Source: an uncultured Oribacterium sp. (GTDB taxonomy: Bacteria > Bacillota > Clostridia > Lachnospirales > Lachnospiraceae). From it: DNA of 7,004 nt. A program made the translations under genes and the position numbers. Below are positions 1-4,271 of this stretch, one piece after another. Below the pieces are notes generated by a model. The model searched no databases. It was not told where the DNA came from and worked only from the letters and a program-made list of their open reading frames with translations. Position 1 is the stretch's first letter. Every line of letters begins with the position of its first letter. The stretch lies in contig CABTMH010000029.1 of NCBI GenBank assembly GCA_902485915.1, positions 1 to 7,004 of the forward strand. Reading direction: 5' to 3'.

Positions 1-476
1 GTTTTCGTCATACCCGGCATCAGCGGGTAGTGATTCCGGTCCGGATCACCCTTCAGCACGGCACCCTCATCGAGCCATAAGCTCATGTAGCTCTTCAGGA
101 AGAGTGGCCTCGACAGGTAGGTTCCTGCCGGCACGTACACGGTTCCATCCTTCGGGCAGGCACTGATCGCTGCCTGCAGATAAATCGTGTCATCGGTCTC
201 GCCGTCGCCATGGGCGCCGAAGCTACGGACATCGAGCAGCACCGACTCGGCTTCCGTATGGAAGGACTGTGTTTCCTCTCCATCCTCGGTCTTTAAGCTC
301 AGGGTATAATCGCTGTCCGGCTGGAGACCATCGATCGTGAGCACGTTCAGCGTCGATCGCACACGTTCCTCACCATTCAGGAGCACACTGTACTCCTCCG
401 GTGCGTAGCAGATCGTCTGATTATCACATTCGATGGTGACGCTCCGCTTAAACACCGCTCTAATCGTGAATTTCAT
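1..476 (-). CDS. Glycoside hydrolase family 28 (polygalacturonase-like), N-terminal part
   Basis: The reading frame runs from an ATG at 476 down to the window edge without a stop, giving 158 residues; the C-terminal catalytic part lies outside. AGGAG at 484-488 (read on the minus strand) stands 7 bases before the ATG. Residues about 11-78 look like a fibronectin type III-like N-terminal domain (LQPDSDYTL at 51-59), as in exo-polygalacturonases of the PehX type. From residue 82 comes the first turn of the GH28 beta-helix: VRSFGAHGDGETDDT (83-97), QAAI (101-104) and GTVYVPAGTYL (111-121), followed by a strand ending in EGAVLKGDPDR. The family hydrolyses alpha-1,4-galacturonan. The catalytic aspartates are not in the window, so activity and exo/endo mode cannot be judged. 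There is no signal peptide: the start MKFTIRAVFK is followed by charged, not hydrophobic, residues, so the enzyme is probably cytoplasmic. It is divergent from the pectinesterase, which supports a pectin role. Confidence 0.88.
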   Translation of the reverse strand, partial: MKFTIRAVFKRSVTIECDNQTICYAPEEYSVLLNGEERVRSTLNVLTIDGLQPDSDYTLSLKTEDGEETQSFHTEAESVLLDVRSFGAHGDGETDDTIYLQAAISACPKDGTVYVPAGTYLSRPLFLKSYMSLWLDEGAVLKGDPDRNHYPLMPGMTK

Positions 477-534
477 ATCTCTTCTCCTGTGTTTCACTGG
501 TCAAATCTTTAACGTTATGAAATATCACTAACAA

Positions 535-559
535 GTATCTTAACACGGCTTAAGTATAC
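535..559. repeat. Imperfect inverted repeat in the GH28 promoter, possible operator
   Basis: GTATCTTAA (535-543) and TTAAGTATAC (550-559) form an inverted repeat with a single bulged base (T555) and a six-base centre. It covers the candidate -10 box of the GH28 gene, where a repressor would be expected to bind. No known regulator motif is recognised. Confidence 0.35.
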
Positions 560-565
560 GAGCAA
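537..565 (-). promoter_or_regulatory. Candidate promoter of the GH28 gene
   Basis: On the minus strand TTGCTC (560-565) and TAAGAT (537-542) are 17 bases apart and lie about 60 bases before the GH28 start codon. Both boxes are imperfect (about 3/6 and 4/6 to consensus). A second possible -10, TATACT at 553-558, has no matching -35. The call is weak and rests on position and spacing. Confidence 0.35.
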
Positions 566-616
566 ATATCACAGAATGCTTATATAAAAGGACCCATTTT
601 GCCTGCACTTATCTAA

Positions 617-680
617 TCGGACACTTTTTTGATATAAATTCTCCATATGTAAGCGCTTTTTTATCATTTTTTATGTCCGA
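617..680. repeat. Paired inverted boxes TCGGACA / TGTCCGA flanking the cre-like site
   Basis: TCGGACA at 617-623 and its exact reverse complement TGTCCGA at 674-680 bracket the cre-like site. The similarity extends inward: TGATA at 630-634 and its complement TATCA at 662-666 sit 6 and 7 bases from the boxes. The arrangement resembles two sites for one regulator facing opposite directions, but no known motif is recognised and chance cannot be excluded. Confidence 0.35.
648..661 (+). promoter_or_regulatory. cre-like operator (CcpA / LacI family)
   Basis: TGTAAGCGCTTTTT matches the catabolite-responsive element consensus TGWAARCGYTWNCW at 13 of 14 positions, missing only the C near the end. The central AAGCGCTT is fully palindromic. 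The site lies 23 bases upstream of the -35 box of the pectinesterase promoter and between the two divergent genes. A site upstream of a promoter could serve CcpA or a pathway-specific LacI-family regulator; the sequence does not tell which, nor whether it activates or represses. Confidence 0.6.
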
Positions 681-684
681 AAGC

Positions 685-712
685 TTGAGCAAATAGGATA
701 AAGCCTTATAAT
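685..712 (+). promoter_or_regulatory. Sigma-A-type promoter of the pectinesterase gene
   Basis: TTGAGC (685-690) and a perfect TATAAT (707-712) are separated by 16 bases. Transcription would begin near 719-720, leaving a leader of roughly 86 bases before the GTG start at 806. It is the best-matching promoter in the left half of the window and lies in an AT-rich stretch, unlike the surrounding coding DNA. Confidence 0.65.
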
Positions 713-793
713 AGACAGGACAATGTTTAAGAAATTTACACAAATGGCGCTGCCAGAATGCATAAAAAGTCGCATTTTTCGCAGTTTATCCCG

Positions 794-801
794 AAAGGAG
801 G
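794..801 (+). promoter_or_regulatory. Ribosome binding site deciding the pectinesterase start
   Basis: AAAGGAGG is a near-perfect anti-16S match and ends 4 bases before GTG at 806. The upstream in-frame ATG at 758 has no comparable signal, so this site favours the GTG start. The spacing is slightly short. Confidence 0.65.
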
Positions 802-805
802 CCCT

Positions 806-1912
806 GTGCTCACTGTATCCAAAAGTGAAAATGCTGCATCCCACAGCGGCAGAATACATGCGCTTTATAATAAAGAAGCTACCGCTGCCGTTCACGGCAC
901 GGCATCCGCGTCTTTTCCGAACATCCAGTCCGCCGTCGATGCCGCAGACGCAGCGTATAAAGAAGCGTGTCGACGCGGCGTATCCTGGACGGGCGAGACG
1001 ATCCGGATTTCGAAGGGCATCTACCACGAGCGTGTCACGATCACCACACCGGGACTGACACTTCGCGGGGAAGGCGCGAAGGAAACGATCATCTCCTATG
1101 GGCTCTATGGTTTTATGCCCTCCCCGGACATCGGAAAACTCGGCACCTTTCGAAGCTACACGATGCTCATCGATGCCGACCAGGTAACACTCCGCGATCT
1201 CGGCATCGAAAACACGGCCGGCGCCGGTCCCGATATCGGACAGGCGATCGCACTCTATGCGGATGGTGACGAGCTCTGCTTCGACAGTATCGCCCTCCTC
1301 GGCTGGCAGGACACGCTCTTTACCGGGCCACTGCCGCCGAAGGAGATCGAGAAGAACGGGTTCATCGGTCCGAAGCAGTTCGCGCCGCGTCGAAATGGAC
1401 GTCAGTACTATCGGAACTGCCATATCGAGGGGGATATCGACTTCATCTTCGGCTCCGCGACAGCCTTTTTCGATCACTGCACGCTTCTTCAGAAGGACCG
1501 ACGGAAGCTGCTGCGTCCTGCAGCTGATCTGCGCGCAGGGGCGGAAGCCCTGTGCTTCGCCACGGCAGCCTCCACCCCGGAGGGACAGGCGTATGGTTAT
1601 GTCTTCGACCACTGCCGCTTCCTCTCCGACTGTCCGGATGCGAGCTGCTATCTGGGCCGACCATGGCGGAATTTCGCCCACGTCGCCATCCTCCGCTCCT
1701 GGCTCGGACCGCAGATTCATCCAGCGGGCTTCCATAACTGGGGAAAAACGGAGGCCGAGGGCTCCGTACGATTCTGTGAGTACCAGAATGAAGGCCCGGG
1801 GGCCGTGCCGTCGCAGCGAGCATCCTTCGTAAAGGAGTTGAGCGATGAGGCGGCCGTCGAATATGCACTGGAAAAGGTCGTACCTTTTGCAGTAAAGAAG
1901 GAAAAAGTATGA
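806..1912 (+). CDS. Pectinesterase (carbohydrate esterase family 8), probably cytoplasmic
   Basis: The enzyme removes methyl esters from pectin or oligogalacturonides, giving methanol and free galacturonate units. With the GTG start it has 368 residues and all CE8 hallmarks in order: GIYHE (71-75), QAIAL (146-150), GWQDTL (166-171) with the acid/base Asp169, DFIFG (212-216) with the nucleophile Asp212, and YLGRPW (282-287) with the substrate-binding Arg285. The segment STPEGQ..GYVF before LGRPW is also typical. The start begins LTVSK, as many CE8 domains do, and follows AAAGGAGG; the alternative ATG at 758 would add 16 residues. Neither start gives a signal peptide, so it probably acts inside the cell on imported oligomers, alongside the divergent GH28 enzyme. 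It has its own promoter, near a cre-like site. No clear terminator follows it, so some read-through into the phosphofructokinase gene is possible. Confidence 0.93.
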   Translation: MLTVSKSENAASHSGRIHALYNKEATAAVHGTASASFPNIQSAVDAADAAYKEACRRGVSWTGETIRISKGIYHERVTITTPGLTLRGEGAKETIISYGLYGFMPSPDIGKLGTFRSYTMLIDADQVTLRDLGIENTAGAGPDIGQAIALYADGDELCFDSIALLGWQDTLFTGPLPPKEIEKNGFIGPKQFAPRRNGRQYYRNCHIEGDIDFIFGSATAFFDHCTLLQKDRRKLLRPAADLRAGAEALCFATAASTPEGQAYGYVFDHCRFLSDCPDASCYLGRPWRNFAHVAILRSWLGPQIHPAGFHNWGKTEAEGSVRFCEYQNEGPGAVPSQRASFVKELSDEAAVEYALEKVVPFAVKKEKV

Positions 1913-1918
1913 TATACT
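1908..1918 (+). promoter_or_regulatory. Candidate -10 region for the phosphofructokinase gene
   Basis: Overlapping TATGAT (1908-1913) and TATACT (1913-1918) lie at the end of the pectinesterase gene. TTGCAG at 1887-1892 is a possible -35, but its spacing to either -10 (15 or 20 bases) is not ideal. Another isolated TATACT is at 2000-2005, without a -35. Which, if any, is used cannot be decided from sequence. Confidence 0.28.
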
Positions 1919-1963
1919 GACAAATCGGGGCCTGCATCGTGCATATCTCTGAAAATCCATCGT

Positions 1964-1978
1964 CGGTACCGCGTACCG
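1964..1978 (+). repeat. Perfect short inverted repeat in the phosphofructokinase leader
   Basis: CGGTAC and GTACCG surround a three-base centre (CGC). The repeat could be an operator or form a small RNA hairpin. No run of T follows, so it is not an intrinsic terminator for the pectinesterase gene. The rest of the 148-base spacer (1913-2060) shows no gene. Confidence 0.4.
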
Positions 1979-2060
1979 GGGCCCGTCCGAATCATCATAT
2001 ATACTATGCCATGCCTGAGATTCAACCTCTGCAGGTATGCACTGTTTTGAAGGAGAAGCT

Positions 2061-3293
2061 ATGGGAAAGAAGCTTTTAGTCGCACAGTCCGGCGGACCGA
2101 CGTCTGCCATCAACGCCACGCTGGCCGGCATCATCGAAGCCGCCATCCGAAATCCGGAGGTAAGCGATGTGCTCGGTGCACGCTATGGTATCCAGGGCGT
2201 GCTGCGTGAGCAGTTCCTGGATCTGAGCGGCATCGAACACATCGAGGACATGCTCGACACCCTGGCGGTGACCCCGGCCGCCGCACTCGGCTCCTGCCGC
2301 TTCAAGCTGAAGGATCCGGCACAGGACCCGTCGGAGTTCGAGGAGCTCATCCGTATCTTCCAGAAGCATGAGATCGGCTATTTCGTCTATATCGGCGGCA
2401 ACGACTCGATGGATACGGTCTGGAAGCTCTCGGATTATATAAAGAAAAACAACATTCCGGATATCGTGGTCGTCGGTGCGCCGAAAACCATCGATAACGA
2501 CCTGTACGGTATCGATCACTGCCCGGGCTTCGGCTCCGCCGCGAAGTATATCGCGACCTCCATCTCCGAGCTGGAGCGTGAGCTCGAGGTATATGATACA
2601 CCGTATGTCATCGTCGTCGAGATGATGGGCCGGAATGCCGGCTGGCTGACGGCCGCGGCCGCACTCGCAGAGAACGCAAACAGCAACGTTCCGTATCTCA
2701 TCTATCTCGAGGAGCGCCCGTTCGATCTGAACGACTTCATCTCCGATCTCCGGGGTGAGCTCGAGGTCGGAAAGGATGTCATCGTCGCTATCAGCGAAGG
2801 TATCCGTGACCGTAGCGGAAAGATGATCTGCGACTATGCCGATCGCGACCAGTCGAAGGATGCCTTCGGTCATACCATCGCGACCGGTGCCGGCAAGGTG
2901 CTGGAGAACGCGATCCGCTCAAACATCGGCTGCAAGGTGCGCTACATCGAGCTGAATCTCCTGCAGCGCTGTGCAGGCCATCTCCTCTCCGAGACCGACA
3001 TCACGGAGTCGACCGAGCTCGGTCGTAATGCTGTCCGCCTCGCTGTCGATGGGCAGAATGGCGTGATGTCGACGCTGACCCGTACGTCGAATCACCCGTA
3101 CAGTGTAGCCTACGGTGCTGCAGACATCGCCGACATCGCAGATCGGGAGAAGAAGGTCCCGGACAGCTGGATCACCTCCGAGGGCAACGGTGTCACCGAA
3201 GAAATGCTCGAGTATCTGCGTCCGCTCGTGCAGGGCGAGCGCTCCTGCAGATTCGAGAACGGCATCCCGAAGTACGTCGTCTTCGACAAGTAA
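2061..3293 (+). CDS. 6-phosphofructokinase, predicted pyrophosphate-dependent
   Basis: The enzyme phosphorylates fructose 6-phosphate to fructose 1,6-bisphosphate in the cytoplasm. The 410-residue protein starts at the ATG 5 bases after AAGGAG (2050-2055); an in-frame ATG at 2037 lacks such a signal. The N-terminal loop is QSGGPTSAINA (9-19) in place of the ATP-type GGDAPGMNA. Two residues decide the phosphoryl donor. GGND (112-115) places Asp115 where ATP-dependent enzymes have Gly104 (E. coli numbering), and PKTIDND (141-147) places Lys142 where they have Gly124. This Asp/Lys pair is the known signature of PPi-dependent enzymes. The catalytic Asp is Asp145, and MGRNAGW (189-195) is the conserved substrate loop. 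The PPi reaction is reversible, so it can also run in gluconeogenesis. Such enzymes in some clostridia also accept sedoheptulose 7-phosphate, which would connect it with the transketolase and transaldolase next door. It is transcribed towards them and ends at a shared terminator. Confidence 0.93.
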   Translation: MGKKLLVAQSGGPTSAINATLAGIIEAAIRNPEVSDVLGARYGIQGVLREQFLDLSGIEHIEDMLDTLAVTPAAALGSCRFKLKDPAQDPSEFEELIRIFQKHEIGYFVYIGGNDSMDTVWKLSDYIKKNNIPDIVVVGAPKTIDNDLYGIDHCPGFGSAAKYIATSISELERELEVYDTPYVIVVEMMGRNAGWLTAAAALAENANSNVPYLIYLEERPFDLNDFISDLRGELEVGKDVIVAISEGIRDRSGKMICDYADRDQSKDAFGHTIATGAGKVLENAIRSNIGCKVRYIELNLLQRCAGHLLSETDITESTELGRNAVRLAVDGQNGVMSTLTRTSNHPYSVAYGAADIADIADREKKVPDSWITSEGNGVTEEMLEYLRPLVQGERSCRFENGIPKYVVFDK

Positions 3294-3316
3294 TACACAG
3301 CGATTGAAAGTATAAT

Positions 3317-3360
3317 AAAAACACCGGTGCAGAAGGAACGCCCTCCGCATCGGTGTTTTT
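3317..3360. terminator. Bidirectional intrinsic terminator between pfp and transaldolase genes
   Basis: A 14-bp stem pairs 3317-3330 with 3347-3360, with one G-T wobble (3327/3350) and a 16-base loop. It reads AAAACACCGGTGC on the left and GCATCGGTGTTTT on the right. The right arm runs into TTTTTT for the plus-strand phosphofructokinase gene; on the minus strand the left arm ends in TTTTATTATA for the transaldolase gene. The position, 23 bases after one stop and 31 bases after the other, fits a shared terminator. Confidence 0.88.
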
Positions 3361-3391
3361 TATTCTCTTCTGAGATCATCTAAAAATCGGA

Positions 3392-4054
3392 TCAGTTCTG
3401 CTTACCGAATACAGCTTCGTAATCCTTCCGGAACCGCTCGATACCGCTGTCGGTGAGCGGGTGCTTCACCATCTGCATGAGTACCTTGAACGGAACGGTG
3501 GCGATATCTGCACCGGTCTTCGCGCACTCGATGATGTGCATCGGATGACGAACGGAGGCACAGATGACCTCGGTCTCGATGTCCGGATACATCTGGAAGA
3601 TATCCTCGATATCCTGGATCAGCGCGATGCCATCGGTCGAAATATCATCCAGACGGCCCAGGAACGGAGATACATAGGTCGCACCGGCTCTCGCTGCAAG
3701 AAGCGCCTGGGAGGCGGTAAACACAAGCGTCACGTTGATATGGATGCCCTCCGCAGAAAGAACCTTCACTGCCTTAAGACCTTCTGTGGTCATCGGAATC
3801 TTCACGACCATGTTCTTATGAAGCTTCGCGATCTCACGGCCTTCGGCGATCATGCCTTCTGCATCCGTGGTGCTGGCCTTTACCTCACCGGAAATCGGAC
3901 CATCGACGATCTCTGTGATCTCCTTCAGGGTCTCCATGTAATCTCTACCTTCCTTCGCAATCAGGGAAGGGTTGGTGGTGACACCTGCGATGATGCCCAT
4001 ATCATTCGCTTCACGAATCTCATCTACATTTGCCGTATCAATAAAGAATCTCAT
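3392..4054 (-). CDS. tal: Transaldolase (short, FSA/TalC-like subfamily)
   Basis: The enzyme transfers a dihydroxyacetone unit between sedoheptulose 7-phosphate and glyceraldehyde 3-phosphate in the non-oxidative pentose phosphate pathway. The product is 220 residues, the usual length of the compact subfamily. Visible landmarks are FIDTAN with Asp6, GVTTNPS (24-30) with Asn28, the Schiff-base Lys85 in VVKIPMT, and YVSPFLGR (127-134). Phe131 stands where E. coli fructose-6-phosphate aldolase has Tyr131, and Glu57 where that enzyme has Gln59. Both point to true transaldolase rather than FSA activity. The start is fixed by AGGAGG 8 bases upstream and by alignment to the family; the frame stays open to an ATG at 4213, but that 53-residue extension is spacer DNA. 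The gene follows transketolase on the same strand and ends at the shared terminator. Confidence 0.94.
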   Translation of the reverse strand: MRFFIDTANVDEIREANDMGIIAGVTTNPSLIAKEGRDYMETLKEITEIVDGPISGEVKASTTDAEGMIAEGREIAKLHKNMVVKIPMTTEGLKAVKVLSAEGIHINVTLVFTASQALLAARAGATYVSPFLGRLDDISTDGIALIQDIEDIFQMYPDIETEVICASVRHPMHIIECAKTGADIATVPFKVLMQMVKHPLTDSGIERFRKDYEAVFGKQN

Positions 4055-4057
4055 ACT

Positions 4058-4075
4058 GTTCACCTCCTGATGAAC
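4058..4075 (-). promoter_or_regulatory. Transaldolase ribosome binding site in a small hairpin loop
   Basis: The Shine-Dalgarno AGGAGG (4063-4068, minus strand) lies in the 8-base loop of a 5-bp hairpin, GTTCA / TGAAC. Its distance to the ATG is 8 bases, and it excludes the longer upstream start. The stem is weak, so a regulatory role is only a possibility. Confidence 0.5.
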
Positions 4076-4088
4076 GTTTATACCGCAT

Positions 4089-4155
4089 CTGCCGGGCGAA
4101 GTGAGTCTGCCTGTCGGAAGGCATGCTTCACACGCACGCCCCACCTCGCCGGCAG
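4089..4155 (-). promoter_or_regulatory. Structured 5' leader upstream of the transaldolase gene
   Basis: The minus strand can fold into a long stem: CTGCCGGCGA (4146-4155) pairs with TCGCCCGGCAG (4089-4099), ten pairs and one bulged base. Inside it, GTGA/TCAC (four pairs, at 4127-4130 and 4102-4105) and TGCCT/AGGCA (4119-4123 and 4108-4112) can stack. If the TATAAT at 4169-4174 is used, this structure would sit almost at the 5' end of the transcript. I do not recognise a known riboswitch class. Confidence 0.4.
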
Positions 4156-4168
4156 CATAGGACCCGAA

Positions 4169-4174
4169 ATTATA
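4169..4174 (-). promoter_or_regulatory. Possible -10 box for a transaldolase-specific transcript
   Basis: The minus strand carries a perfect TATAAT here, about 115 bases before the transaldolase start. No -35-like hexamer is found 15-19 bases upstream and there is no TGN extension. It may therefore be fortuitous, with transaldolase simply transcribed from the transketolase promoter. Confidence 0.3.
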
Positions 4175-4223
4175 AGGAGACCATGCCATGAGACGCGCCT
4201 TCGGTGCCGGCATAGTCGCTTGA

Positions 4224-4246
4224 TTTTGCCGGACAAGCCGGCAAAA
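4224..4246. repeat. Nine-bp perfect hairpin just after the transketolase gene
   Basis: TTTTGCCGG (4224-4232) and CCGGCAAAA (4238-4246) pair perfectly around a five-base loop. On the transcribed (minus) strand the T run is in the 5' arm and no T run follows the 3' arm, so it is not a standard intrinsic terminator. A smaller hairpin, CGGC-GAG-GCCG (4247-4257), precedes those four Ts and might terminate weakly. The structure more likely marks an intercistronic processing or stability element. Confidence 0.5.
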
Positions 4247-4271
4247 CGGCCTCGCCGCCCTGGGATATTAA

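Larger units (their letters stand above)
4090..4246. repeat. Cluster of TGCCGG inverted repeats in the tkt-tal spacer
   Basis: TGCCGG or its complement occurs at 4090-4095, 4149-4154, 4205-4212 (the full palindrome TGCCGGCA), 4227-4232 and 4238-4243. These copies supply the arms of the hairpins at 4089-4155 and 4224-4246. The density is well above that in the neighbouring genes and resembles an REP-like intergenic palindrome cluster, though whether the unit recurs in the genome is unknown. Confidence 0.45.

Noticed and set aside
671..2146. A 491-codon open frame on the minus strand covering the whole pectinesterase gene.
   Set aside because: It is antisense to a gene with complete CE8 motifs, its translation resembles no family I know, and such frames arise from codon bias in GC-rich genes.
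2076..2873. A 265-codon minus-strand frame inside the phosphofructokinase gene.
   Set aside because: It is antisense to a clear family member, has no convincing ribosome binding context and looks like a codon-bias shadow.
4055..4213. An N-terminal extension of transaldolase from an ATG at 4213.
   Set aside because: The family begins at MRFFIDTAN, the AGGAGG lies directly before 4054, and the extension is made of hairpin-rich spacer DNA.
4188..4223. An 11-codon plus-strand mini-frame ([11 protein letters not shown]) with AAGGAG 8 bases upstream.
   Set aside because: It is tiny, has no promoter that I can see on the plus strand, and its ribosome-binding-site-like bases overlap the TATAAT of the other strand; chance is more likely.
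4224..4246. The hairpin after tkt as an intrinsic terminator.
   Set aside because: On the transcribed strand the T run lies in the 5' arm and the bases after the 3' arm are TCAAGC, so the required U tract is missing.
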